Source: Flammula alnicola
Lineage: Eukaryota; Basidiomycota; Agaricomycetes; Agaricales; Strophariaceae
DNA length: 60,265 bases
Assembly: GCA_015499995.1 (NCBI GenBank)
Contig: JADNRV010000294.1
Coordinates: 1-60,265, forward strand
Reading direction: 5' to 3'
Positions 1-10,903 of the stretch are shown in pieces; within the stretch, counting starts at the first letter, position 1, and every line of letters begins with the position of its first letter. The translations under genes were made by a program, and so were the position numbers. The notes under the pieces are model-generated. The model searched no databases and had not been told where the DNA came from. It saw only the letters and a list, made by a program, of their open reading frames with translations.

Positions 1-297
1 TTTGCTGAAGTGTTCCAGTGCGTTGATTTCTCGCTCAGATAGGAGGCCGTGTTCGTACTCAATAACAGTCTTCACCATCCCTATTCTAGATATCAACTAC
101 GTTTCTTCGAGTTGATTGGGCGTAAGGAGCGAACCTTCAAAAACTTCAACATAAGCAGAGGGCCGCCCATTTGCCCCTGCTTCCCCGCGCTCTTCATCCT
201 GTTTTTCGAAGTCCTGTTCGATGGAGTGTTTGCTTGTTGCATTGCCGCCGAAAATGAGCTGTTGGATAAGTTTCTTCGGGATTGTCGCTGCAGCCAT
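1..297 (-). CDS. FAN1-like structure-specific nuclease, N-terminal part (runs off the left edge)
   Basis: Only the 5' end is in the window. The first ATG in frame is at 297. Exon 1 encodes a Lys/Gln/Glu-rich start followed by SAYVEVFEG. A GT-AG intron of about 54 nt then leads in frame to GMVKTVIEYEHGLLSERE and INALEHFSK at the edge. The pattern YVxxFExMxxTVxxxExxLLSxxE with xxLxxF resembles the start of the conserved region of fungal FAN1 (Fanconi-associated nuclease 1), which processes DNA interstrand crosslinks. The VRR-NUC catalytic domain would lie outside the window and cannot be checked. The FAN1 assignment rests on remembered family pattern only. Confidence 0.45.
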
Positions 298-318
298 ATT
301 CAAGAACCAAGATCTGTT

Positions 319-742
319 TTAAATACTGTTCATTAAATAAGAAGGGGTTATATCCAATGTATACAGAGAACTGGAGGGGGTGAGAACAGAGTTGAATTCA
401 ACAAGCCGCGAAACTGATGCCAATGGGATTCGGAACGACAGCTGTAACAAAGTCACCTGACTTGTCACGACGCGTAAACGGTTCCGTCTGGACTCTGGAC
501 TCAAATTGAAAGTACTCAAAAAGTTGAAAGAAACTTTCACACTGCTCTGTAATTGTTCTCCACGGGTTCGAAGCACCTGATACATTGTTTCGACCAGCTG
601 CAATGCAGGACTTAAGCCAATGGGCTCGCGCAAAGCGGCAACAAGCACATGCTTTCCAAACTTGTCAATGACACGGTCAATGATGTCAAAAGTGCGCTCG
701 TAACAGTTTATCAGTACTGAAGAGCAAGGTTGGACAACTTTC
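319..742 (-). CDS. Unidentified reading frame, possible gene fragment
   Basis: The frame is open from about 742 down to a TAA at 319, only about 20 nt before the FAN1-like ATG. The first part has a protein-like composition (TFDIIDRVIDKFGKHVLVAA, then LREPIGLSPALQLVE), with amphipathic helices. The last 60 residues look random. No start codon is evident; a leading exon is possible to the right. The family is not recognised. It may be a remnant, or the 3' part of a gene whose end is mispredicted by an undetected intron. Confidence 0.3.
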
Positions 743-1517
743 AGCGCTCAGCGATCTATCGGTTGACAATTCAAGACACGAAATAGACACTTTTAGACAT
801 CTAGAATCCCTCCAGTTCTATCCGCAGTGCGAGGTCCATCATGTACCTTTCCTTTTTCTTGCCTGGAGTCAGTCTGGTGGGACATTGTGTGGTTCCTGTT
901 TTTTAACATGCTCATGACAAGCTGACTGTTCCACTTTCCCTCAGTCAGAATATTAAAGCAGAGTCAACTAGTCACAAGCATCAGGAAAAAGTCACTTTGG
1001 CCATAGTTCCCCGGTTAGCTTTGTTCACCGATATTGCAATGATCGCTCATCATAGACTCGGCCGATGGAACTATAGGTGTCTAGAGGCTGCGGCCAGACC
1101 TACGTTGGAAATAATGAAATATAGAGTGCCCTGGAAATGATCTCAAGTGCTTCATTGTTTGCAAGGTCAGCTATATCGACTATAGGTGCAATGAGATACT
1201 ATGAGATACTATGAATTACTATATGGTATGATGAGGCTTGTATCAGCAAATCAGGGAAATTCCGATTTACCCATATAACATCTACAAGTTTCTCACACAC
1301 TTTTTATTCGACATCAAGAACATACTCTTCTCTCCAAAAATCGCTGAATGACGGGCGTGCATAGGCGTGCGTGTGTGCAGCGTGCAGCCATGGCGCCGGT
1401 GCCCAAATATTTTTGTCGTTAAGTCCATTCAAACTCCGAATACTTGCACGTGCAGCATCAACCAAGTTTCGAGCCGGATTGACTCTTCCGATTTGTTCCT
1501 CTTTCCTTCTCCCACTA
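743..1517. other. Intergenic, no feature recognised
   Basis: No convincing reading frame or RNA was found. A short direct repeat of 10 nt (ATGAGATACT) lies near 1191-1213. Confidence 0.5.
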
Positions 1518-1735
1518 TGTCCTACCTCCTCGCTGGCACCCACCTTCTCAAGCCCTCACGACCTCCTGCATATGCTCTTCCTGCTCTCTCCTTGGCCCTT
1601 CTAGGGAGCTAGGTTAGCAACTAGGATACCTCTTCATAATCAAATACTAACAGCTTGCAGCCGCACTCGAACATTATGTCCGCATGTTGGTGGTTCTTGC
1701 GACTTGGGGCCTTTCAGTTGCCTGCCATGACGTGT
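1518..1735 (+). pseudogene. Possible small gene remnant
   Basis: An ATG at 1518 opens a hydrophobic frame that stops with TAG exactly at a good donor (GTTAGC). A well-formed branch point (ACTAAC) and an acceptor near 1660 follow. After it, one frame reads ALEHYVRMLVVLATWGLSVA. The splice signals look real but the phase leaves a stop codon at the junction, so this is either a decayed gene or not a gene. No homology is recognised. Confidence 0.15.
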
Positions 1736-1870
1736 AACCTCATCTTTGCTTCGCTTCAATTATCTTTGCCGAGGGCCCACTAGGTTTCACGGCAGCAGCA
1801 TGAAGTACGAGATGCTTTAGGGACACGACAGGCCGTCTCGACGTTAGGATGTCGTCGGTGAGTAAAATTT

Positions 1871-2319
1871 TCCCTTCTCTAAATCAGAAGCTTTCCAGCA
1901 TGGCTCAAACGAATCTCACAGCATAGGCGATTTGCTTGATGCAGGCTCTCTTGTCATTGTACAAGTAAGCAAAACATCGCTCTTCTTCCGCATGACGAGT
2001 TGCTCACTATCTCCACCTATTCAGCACCAAACCCATCAGAGGATGACTATAGCCGGAACAAGCCATCTCCGAAGATGGCAGTTGTTGTTGGTTGCCTCGC
2101 TTTCAATGTATGTGAACTTTTTCGTTATGGGACTGGATTCTGACGTCCCTTCCTCCAGCCCCAAAGGTATGCTTATTCTTTTCCCATAGGATTCATGCCG
2201 GGGTCTCGTCGGCTATCTCCAAAGATGGTCCTATGTTATCCGAGTTGGCTTTTGCTGCTGCCTTGAAGGAATACGAGGAGGATGCAGAGACCGAGGATGA
2301 GGATGAGGATTTAGACTAG
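1871..2319 (+). CDS. Hypothetical protein with acidic C-terminus (partial model)
   Basis: Three exon blocks join in consistent phase: up to 1964 (reading GDLLDAGSLVIVQ), 2025-2107, and 2190-2319. The introns are GTAAGC...TTCAG (60 nt) and GTATGT...CATAG (82 nt). The last exon reads SSAISKDGPMLSELAFAAAL and then an Asp/Glu-rich tail of about 15 residues before TAG. The 5' exon was not resolved: the frame before 1890 does not connect to an ATG in the right phase. The function is unknown. The acidic tail and clean splice phases argue for a real gene. Confidence 0.35.
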
Positions 2320-2959
2320 TACTAATTCATGTATTCATTGCCCCTGAAAAATATACAATTGCTATTTTGCTTTCCTTCCTGCGTGAACAAATTCTATTGA
2401 GTGCTATCAAGGTCTATAGTTAACAACGAAGACTATGATACAATGAGTTTACCCATATGCCATAGAGCCTATAGCCAACTCTATAGTTGTCTATAGCACT
2501 TCATTGCAGACGTGACAAACTATGGATCACAACATACCAGGGGGCTTGCAACGGAGCTATGGGCACTATGTAGACTATGTTGATCTCAATATACTTCTGA
2601 CTTTTTCCTGATGAGCCGGTCTCTGAGGCTTTTGATCTTGGCATTGGACAGGAAGTTTTTAGATTCGCAGGTCTCATGAAAGTTCAGTGATAGTTTGCGG
2701 CTTATTCAGAACGCTCCAGGAAGGTTTCGACAAGGGTCTTTACCACCGCTCTTGTTCGAAGATATCTGCGAGATATTTTCTCAAAACCTCCATGGCACGA
2801 AGCGGAAACATAAGGAATGCCTTATTTGTTCGCTCACATATGTTGCTGATACATAGATACAGGACTAAGGGTCAAAGCGAAAGACAGAAGTAGACATAAA
2901 TGCACGTTGAAAACAATGTTAGTATGATGTGCCTTCGGAACTTCATATTCAGTACTCAA
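2320..2959. other. Intergenic, no feature recognised
   Basis: AT-rich sequence with several copies of CTATAG-like hexamers around 2410-2500. There is no supported coding region. Confidence 0.5.
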
Positions 2960-5379
2960 TCATGAACACTGAATAGATGTTTCGCCACAGAGCAACTTCC
3001 CCACTGGCACCACGTCCTTCAGCTGCGTCTTTGGAATCGCAGCCGCGTACGCCCTCCTCGCCAGCCTCGTCTGCGTCCTCTTTTCATATGCAAAACCGAA
3101 ACTAATGAGTTCGAACTCTGAAAAAGCCGTCCCGAAGAATGAGAGTCCGAATGGCATCCCAGGAGCAGGATAGACCAACTGCGGGTTTGGCCTCCTGATA
3201 GCGACATCGTCCGGGTAGAAACCCAGGGGGACTGAAGAGCAAGGGTGAGCTATGTATTTATCTAAGGGAAGAAACAGATTTTACCTGTTACAATCGGATA
3301 ACCAGCAATAGCTGAATACGGGGACATAAATGGGTATGATATAACAGAATGTACCGCCGTAAAAAACCATACCTGCAGGCCCAGTTACTAAACCAATCGA
3401 TGGCAGCACTAATGCATCAAGCTTGTGCTCCTGTAGGGCAGCGTCGATACCTCCAGTACGGCCGAGATCGTGGTTGAACGCTAAAGCCTTGAAATATGTT
3501 GCATTCCGACCGGTGGTAGCCTCGGCCCTGATAAGTCTACTCTCATTGCATGATTACCTGGCTCCTCGAGATCTCTTTTTGACTCACGTGTCCTGGCTTT
3601 CATGCCCTTCCGGCTTCTCCAGCTCGGGGTTGGCATCATTGAATTTAATCAAATCTGCGAGGGAGCGAACGCCGGAAGGGTTATCCCTCAATGCCGCCAA
3701 GTAAGCGTTCAAGTCCTCCTACCCATCATCAGCGACCAAGAACCACCATCACAGTACCCAACCATACCTTGAGGTCTATTCGCGTCACGAATGTCTCGTT
3801 CGTAGAAGCCAATAGTTCATCCGCGTTCGGGAGATCTGCAGGGTCCACCACTGTCGCTCCTAAGTCCCTCAGCACGTTCAACGCCTGTTCAAATGCTGCT
3901 CCCACCGACGGGTCGTTCCTAGTGATGCTCTCATTCATGAAGACACGCCTCGGAACCCCGATGCGCTTCCCCTTTAACGCGTCCTTATTCAGGGCCTTGG
4001 TGAAGTCAGGTACGGTAGGCGGCTGAGCAAGTGTGAAGTTATCGTTCGGGTCCTTCCCAGCGATGATAGACAGTACAATTGCGGCATCCGTTAAGGAGCG
4101 TGTCATAGGCCCCACCGTATCCTGGTTAGAAGAGATGGGGATGACTGGTAACAATTAGTCAGAGATTAGTAGAGATGTGGTTTAAAAGAGAGAAGATGGC
4201 AACGCACCTCCAGCACGGGAAGTCAAGCCCACTGTTGGCTTAATCCCCGCCAGGTTGTTGTGGCTCGATGGACAGATGATACTTCCATCAGTCTCTGTCC
4301 CAAGGGTAACACTGACCAATCCAATTGAAGCAGCGACTCCTGACCCAGCAGATGATCCACATGGATCGCCGTTGGGAAAGTATGCATTAGTAGTTTGGCC
4401 GCCTCTTCCTGACCACCCACTAGGGAGGGTGCCTCTGGCATGGGAAAATTCGGAGAGGTTTGCTTTACCTGTCGATTATTTAGAAATGAGACGATGCAAA
4501 ATATCTAGAAGATATGGGCTTGCCTAGGATAATAGCCCCCGCTTTACGCAGCCGTTTTACTACACCTGCATCTTCCGGAACAATTGATCCAAGGAGACTA
4601 AAGGAACCAGCCGTAGTGTTCATTCCTGGGCCTAATTTTAATCGTAGGGCATTATCTGTTATAACGAGGAGCCCACCTTCAGGTGAGATAGTCGCAATAT
4701 TGTCCTGAAGGCAGTCGGTAAGCATAAATTCGTAGTTTCAGTAGGGTAAGAGTTGAGTGTGTATACCTTGAGGAGAATCGGTATACCGTGGAGGGCGCTT
4801 CTTTTCCCGGTTATTCGGCGCTCCTTGTCCAGTTCCGCTGCCTGGCTCAATGCAGACGGATTCAACTCAAGAACAGGCCGGAGTGTAGGACCCTTATGAT
4901 TTACTTCATCTATACGAGCGAAGTATGCCTAACGGTGCGCAGCTCAATGTCATGATATCTCTGCTCTGAGTTGAATAGCCCTTACCTTGACCAAATCAAC
5001 GCTGGTAAAGTGTTGTGCATCCAGTCCTGCCTGTAGTTCTAGCACAGACGCCTCATACAGGTCTGGGAACACAATATTCTCCGGCGTCAAACGAACAGGA
5101 TTCAAGCTCCCATACGTCAAGCCCCATAACAGTCGGAAGACCACGATCAGTGCCAATGCAAGATAGACGCATCGCTTCAAGAGCGACAGTCTAGTCCAGA
5201 ATCCGTGCACACTCTCTATCGGGCGTGTTAGTGAGGTAAAAGGCTCTAATCTCTAGAAAATGTGGGACATTAGATACATATTCTTCGTGTTCAATGTTGC
5301 GATTCTTAACACGTACACTGGATTTTCCATCTCCATAGTTCACAATTCTTGACGGCTCGATGCTGGCTTTCCATTGCAT
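2960..5379 (-). CDS. Membrane-anchored amidase (amidase signature family)
   Basis: Multi-exon gene of roughly 560 residues. Exon 1 starts at ATG 5379 (MQWKASIEPSRIVNYG) and joins across a GTGTAC...ATAG intron to SVHGFWTRLSLLKRC. One membrane anchor follows (CVYLALALIVVFRLLWGL), so the enzyme is a predicted type II membrane protein. The amidase signature core is complete. The catalytic Lys is in ALHGIPILLK (exon end). The Ser-rich loop is DPCGSSAGSGVAAS, followed by TLGTETDGSI. Family members hydrolyse amide bonds with a Ser-Ser-Lys triad; the substrate cannot be read from sequence. The stop is at 2960. The upstream 120 nt are duplicated downstream of A4 (see 35100-35357). Confidence 0.85.
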
Positions 5380-5700
5380 TAGTATAGAGGTGATGGTCGC
5401 TGTTAAGAAGGGTTTGTTTAAACAAGGAAGCTCACAGGCAAGGTAATATAGAGAAGCTCAGACCACATGGACATTTCCAAGTGACAGCGCGGAAGCGCCA
5501 GACCTATAAATGGATCGCGCGTACATCTATGACCCGTGCCATGGCGCCATCATAGTCGCCACTGCGTGCAGACTCAACGAGACATCCAAAGTGAACGCTG
5601 AGGATAGGTTGAGATAGAAAGAGTGGATTTATGGCTACTTGTAAATAAGCGCACATAATTTGTACACAAGAAAGACCAGTGTTGGACTCATCTACAAACT
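5380..5700. promoter_or_regulatory. Amidase upstream region / A1 3' flank
   Basis: About 320 nt between the amidase ATG and the A1 stop, which are divergent. It includes a PmeI-like palindrome GTTTAAAC near 5417. Positions 5381-5540 match the reverse complement of 35210-35357 downstream of A4. A shorter version (ACATGGACATTTGACAGCGC) is found at 18822-18841, next to B2. Confidence 0.5.
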
Positions 5701-7089
5701 TTATGTTGTTGGCGTGTATCCTGGCGGAGGGTCGTCTGATAACCCCTGGGCCCACGCCGACCACTGTTGCTCCTGCAAAGATGCAATCTGCTCTCCCATC
5801 ATGCGAAGCTGTTCCTTCATCTCCGCCATGCCCATCTCATCTTCCTCCCCTCCCACAGGCTGGTCTCGATTTGTTGTCCCCTGCCTGCGGAATGATTGAA
5901 GCCGGCCGCCCCTTTCTCCTCCACTGAGATCAGAAGCAAGGTACATCATCTCCCGCTGTACAGCTCGGAGTCGCTGATCGATTTCGTTTTGACGTGCTTG
6001 TCGAATGGCCTTGACGCTCCTCAAGGGCTGCTCCGAGGTAAAAGAAACTTCTTTTTTTGTTCCTGATAGGTGGTCGCCGCTGGTGACAGATCTTAAGGGT
6101 GCGCGCCTACCTCCATCCGTATAATTGACGCCAGGCCGTGAAGATGTATAATTGGAGACAGAAGTGCCTCGGTAGAGCGGGTCATAGCCTTTAACTTCTG
6201 TCCTATTTCTCCATCGACGGTTTCGACGGCGGAGGCAGAAAATAAGGGTGCCTAGCAATGCTAAGACCGCAATTCCTCCTGTAACACCACCAGCAATTGC
6301 CAAGCCGTGGGGTCTTGATAGCTTTAGAGCGTTGTAGATGCGGATGGAGATGCAGCCGATGATGCAGAGAATGAGGCGCTCCCAGATGTCGACAACGGAA
6401 GTAGAGGTGCGTTATCATCGTGACTGTTGATGGATAAATGAGCTTTGACAGAAAAACTTTCATTGAGAGTCATGCTCACGTATAAATAGCATAGTCGAAA
6501 TTGACAAAAACACTGGTGTTAACTCCTGATGTCGATATGACCAAAGTGTGTTGGGCATTTGAGGCTCGCTTTCGAGAATGCCAAAGAGTTGTAGTTGAAG
6601 TCTGTCGTTGTCAAATCCGGGACATGTTGAAAAAGTTCTGGAGCGTTTCCGTCCAACGTCATATTAGCCAGTGTCAGTGTTGTAATCCCGTCGCCGGCAT
6701 TGTTGGCGAGGATGAAGAAAACATAAATTGCCGTTCCTATCGAAAAGGATATGGCTGAGGTGAGGATCGATAACATAGTGGTTGATACTTACCATTGAAT
6801 TGCATTGTGATAGACGTTGAACCCAAGCGTGGATAATACGTTGTAGCGGTATATGTTCCTTGAACGCTTGCAGAGTGTCTGGCCGAATCGCACAAGTCGT
6901 ACACATTTGATCCGCCCAGACGTCCGTTGCAGGAATATAGGTGACGAGCTGGCCTGTCTGGGAGTCTCCGAAGGAATCATCAATTGTCCGATTGACAATT
7001 GCTGCGGTCACTGGAGACACACAGAGCCAGAAGAGAATGACAGAGAAAAAAGCGCCTGGGCCGCCTGGGCCAAGTAGCAGAACAACCAT
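5701..7089 (-). pseudogene. Family A membrane glycoprotein, copy A1 (frameshifted)
   Basis: Same three-exon plan as A2-A4: signal peptide (MVVLLLGPGGPGAFFS), the TIDDSFGDSQTGQLVTY ectodomain, TM segment (GGVTGGIAVLALLGTLIF), an arginine stop-transfer, coiled coil and C-terminal DDPPPGYTP. Compared with A2 and A4 it has three frame breaks. A G is lost in the GGG run near 6859 (exon 1). Two nt are lost near 6557 (exon 2). A frameshift in the Ser/Ala-rich stalk near 6320 gives an immediate TAA. A large part of the stalk (about 75 nt relative to A2) is also deleted. The tail is shorter than in A2/A3. It is not expected to make a full product. Confidence 0.8.
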
Positions 7090-7884
7090 CTTGTGGAGGA
7101 GATGAAAGGGGTCAGAAAGAAAAAGTCCTCTCACTGCCCAGCAGCTCGTGCTTGGCACCTAGTTCGTTCTCCATCACATGTCATATGGGTGATCAACTCA
7201 GTCGTTGAAGTCTGTAGAGGAGACTGATATAGATGTTGGCATACGATGATGATCACTTCGCAGGGTAACATATAGTAACCAGTAACGCTTCATGCATCAT
7301 TTGCAGTTTACTGTTCGATTAATCGAAAAGGAGCGGGGTTTGGGGCGGTAGGAGGAGGGCCCGCATTCCAACCTATTGACACAGTCAAAAGCAAAATAAG
7401 AATAAAAACCTCGCTCGGTGGAAAGTTGCAAATAACCTCTAATTCAAGGTGATAGTGGTTGATACGGATAGGGAGAGAATTGCGTCAAAATGTTCCATTA
7501 TGTCGGCAGACTTGCCTCGTTCAGCAGCCTAGGCAAATCATGATCATGATGCACTGCATTGAAATCTTTTATTGTCTATGCTGGTGCTTGCAATTGGATT
7601 AGACATACATTTTATTAGGTGAAATTTGGAGAACATGACCGCAACCCACTGAAAGCATCAAACTGAGGGGACCAGGCAAATTTGACTTGCACTGAAGAGC
7701 GCTGGTAGTTGCAAGATGAAGGCTTAGGAAAGGAAGGGAGATGGCAGCAGTTGCCGAGTTCGGAATGGTATCACGTGTCGGCTTGTGCGCGTTATTTGCT
7801 CGTATTGACGCGTTGGAAAACAACTTGAAAATAACAGACCAAATCCTCACCACAGTCTGTAAAGTAGACTACCCCTTTCCACGG
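7090..7884. other. Intergenic between divergent A1 and NEDD1-like C1
   Basis: Contains the A1 upstream sequence, whose first 60 nt (a CT-rich tract just upstream of the ATG, read on the minus strand) are shared with A2-A4. It also holds the C1 upstream region. An in-frame ATG at 7741 could extend C1 by 48 codons, but that stretch does not look protein-like. Confidence 0.5.
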
Positions 7885-10444
7885 ATGTTCGCGGCTACAA
7901 CGACGGACGCCTTGAGCGTCGCAGACCCAGCAATACTCAAGAAAGCACCCTCATCTATCCCTTCCTGTCTGGATCTCATCGAAACTCCAACAGCGAGCTC
8001 GTGGTCTCCCGATAACGCATATCTCTACATCGCCTCGGCCCACACCATTCACAGATATGAACCATCTTCCAATGCATTACGAGATGTATACACCCATGAC
8101 GGAGTGGAGACTATCAGCCATCTGGTAGCAAGAGACAAATCGACTGTGATCTTCAGCGCGGGATGCAAGATTGTTGTTCTCGATTGTGATGGCAATCCAC
8201 AAATTACCCAAACATTCGAATCTCATAAGGCGAAGGTCAACTCTCTGTCGCTGTCCAACGACAATACCTTGCTTGTATCTACTTCTCCTGCGGCAGTTCA
8301 TGTCCACAATCTAACTCTTGGATCGCATACGGTCCTGAGGGGGTTGTCCAACCAGGAGATCAGCACGTCAATTTTCCACCCTCATTCCCGCACCAGACTT
8401 CTGGTAGCGGCTGGCAAGCAACTAATGGTTTGCGATACAACACGTCCATCGAGCCCGATGAAAACCGTCGTTATGAATGACTCGAGCTCAGGAGACATTA
8501 CAGCTGTGGCATGTAGTCCGTTCAGCAAGACTTTGGTCGCGGTTGCCACTTCCAGTGGCTTTGTTGGACTCATTGACTTGGAGAAGGAAAAGGCGTACGT
8601 CTTCTTTATTCTTTTGACCTACTTAAAACAACTCAGCTTTGGTCTTCAGACTTTTCCGGACCCTGAACGTCAAACTACCGCTTACAACACTTGGCTTTTC
8701 GCCGGAAGGTGCAGCCATCTATCTCGGAACTGAGACCGGAAAAATCCTCGTTGTGGACCTGCGTGCATTGGATAAGCCTCCAAAGTCCATTGTCCTCAGC
8801 GAGAGTGGCAGCCGTGTACAGACCATCAGCGTACAGGTATAGATTTCCGAGTTGTTTGTTGCGACAGATGCTCACAGGAGATTTAGAAAAAATCTAAAGA
8901 AGGTCTCACCAAAACCCCCATTGCGCCCTCTGCTACGACAACCAAGAAAGTTGCTTCAGACATACCTCCACCTAGTCGTCGGGTGACTTCGAATACCGTC
9001 GCGCAGACCTCCAAATCTGCCCCGTCTCCTGCTCGTCCCAAATTGAGTGTGCCACCCTCGCCCGTGGGCCGGAGAGCAACAACTTTTGCAATTACCTCGC
9101 CTCTCAAGCGTGCCGTGGGGACCGAGTCCAAGAAGGTCTTGTCGCCTGTAAGAGATCCTCACGGAAATAGCGGCAGCGCTGGCGGCCTTTCCGGTCAGTT
9201 TCCTCCTTCCCTCGTGAGGAAATGCAACACGCTGACCATGCGATAAATTTTCAGCGCAACTCGATGAATTGGCTGATCTCAGGCGAGGCAAAGCCAACAC
9301 AACATCAGCCAAGGTCGTGAAGAAACCTTCGGCGGAGACTATACGCTCTCGACCCTCGCCTTCCCCTCGAAAGTCTGTAACGAGTGTGGGCAGGGTACCC
9401 TCAAACAAGGTCGCGGACATGGAGAACCCTCGTCGTACGAGAACACTTCCAACTGCCACATCTACTTCCGCCATTTCAACCAGGAAGGCTTCGACTACCA
9501 GTGTCACGACATCGGCCTCCGTAGGCGACCGTCTTAGCATTCCTCGAACCAGTCCACAGCGAAGACCACGAGCAGCGTCCTCCGCATCTCGTGCAGGTCC
9601 TGAGGTCATTCCTGGTGTTCTCAGTAGCCAAAGTACAACTACAAGCAAATATTCAGCAAAGGAGACAGAAGGAACTACGACATCAGGCTCAGCCACATCG
9701 GCTTCGCGTCCTTCATCGTCTGCGTCGCGGATGTCACGTACGACTGGGACGACGGCGACGCGAGATTCGTCTCCGGTACGTTCCAGGCTAGGAGCGACGT
9801 CGAGGACCAAGGAAAGCAGGACCCCGTCTCCTGAGCTTCCGGATATGCGACTCGACCCTGTTACGCCTGTACCCGCGCAGAAACAGCGGGCCATGACTGT
9901 GCTTGGGCTGGGCACGCCCGAAGTCGAACGGTGGATCCACGCGGGCAAGGAAGACAACAGGCAACTCCCTCACAAAGGCGACGTCAAAGGCAAAGGCAAG
10001 ACAGTTGGCTTCCAAGACGAGGACGTGGACGAACCTGGTAATGACGATGATGACGAAGAGAACGATGAGGAGCGAGAACGAAATTTGTCCATGCAAATCT
10101 CGCCTCGTCGGCCCATTTCCGGAGTCTCCGCGAGTGCTTCAGGATCGACCGACTCATGGGCTGCCTCGCCTGCGACGGGCTCCCTCAACGGTACATCCCC
10201 CGGCGGTGGTTCCTCGGCACACGAGCTCCTCAAGACCATTGTACAAGACGTTATGTACGACTTCCAGCAAGAGACCAAGGCCGAGATGATGGGCCTCCAT
10301 TTGGACTTGCTCAGGATGGGCCGAGGGTGGAAGATGGAATTACGGTCGCTCATGGATGAGTACGTTGGCGATTTACGGGACTTGAGGGAGGAGAATCAGA
10401 GGTTGAGGCTGGAGAACGAGCGCCTCAGGAGGGGAGCTTATTAA
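7885..10444 (+). CDS. NEDD1-like WD40 protein (gamma-tubulin complex recruitment), copy C1
   Basis: Four exons (7885-8594, 8650-8836, 8887-9193, 9255-10444) give 797 residues in one consistent frame. The N-terminal 300 residues form WD40-type blades (SSWSPDNAYLYIASAHTIHR; SHKAKVNSLSLSNDNTLLVS; ITAVACSPFSKTLVAVATSS; TTLGFSPEGAAIYLGTETGK). A Ser/Pro/Arg-rich basic linker follows. The C-terminus holds an acidic patch and a helical domain (LLKTIVQDVMYDFQQETKAE, ending LREENQRLRLENERLRRG) that matches the layout of the NEDD1/GCP-WD C-terminal gamma-tubulin-binding region. By family knowledge this recruits gamma-tubulin ring complexes to the spindle pole and microtubules. ATG 7885 (MFAATTTDAL) was chosen because the homologous copy C3 begins there. 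C2 and C3 are broken copies. Confidence 0.75.
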
Positions 10445-10903
10445 GTTGCCTGTTCTCCTTTTTCGTATGTGGGCTGCTTTATGGCATATGTATACTATTT
10501 AAATATTCGTTGCATGTTGTTTACTGTGTAATGGTTCAGACTAGTACTAAGTATCGCGTTATTTGAGTTGCATGTTTCTGGGCGAATTCGCCAGGAAGGT
10601 TAAAAAAATTCGGAGATTTTAGGCGGTAAGATATTGGGTTTGATCATAGCTGTGCAAGTATACTGCACATGTATTATACTCATCGCGAAGTACAGTTACA
10701 AGAAAGCTGTAAATACATGTATGGTGAAGACACATGATCAATACATGATGTACAAAAAACGGTAATGAAGAGGGGAGTTCCGATTCGAGTCCAACGATAA
10801 TAAAAAGAACGTAAAAAGGTATCGCATAAAAGACGGCTCCAGTACTGACTCAACCATGAGTGTATTGAGGGGGTATTTCTACTACGTTCTCGCTTGAAGG
10901 TAA
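10445..10903. other. Intergenic between convergent C1 and B1
   Basis: AT-rich 3' flank with no coding signal. It is shared with 23190-23545 downstream of C3. The homology is interrupted in B3, where the vWA exons lie between C3 and the B3 TM region. Confidence 0.55.

Noticed and set aside
1304..1612. Overlapping frames on both strands near 1.4-1.6 kb as separate genes
   Set aside because: None has a supported start and splice chain; only a weak remnant on the plus strand is listed.
8956..9957. 333-codon open frame antisense to NEDD1-like exons 3-4 (and similar at 17152-17814)
   Set aside because: It is a shadow of the Ser/Arg-rich sense frame. It crosses the sense introns, has no splice logic and the low-complexity composition explains its openness.
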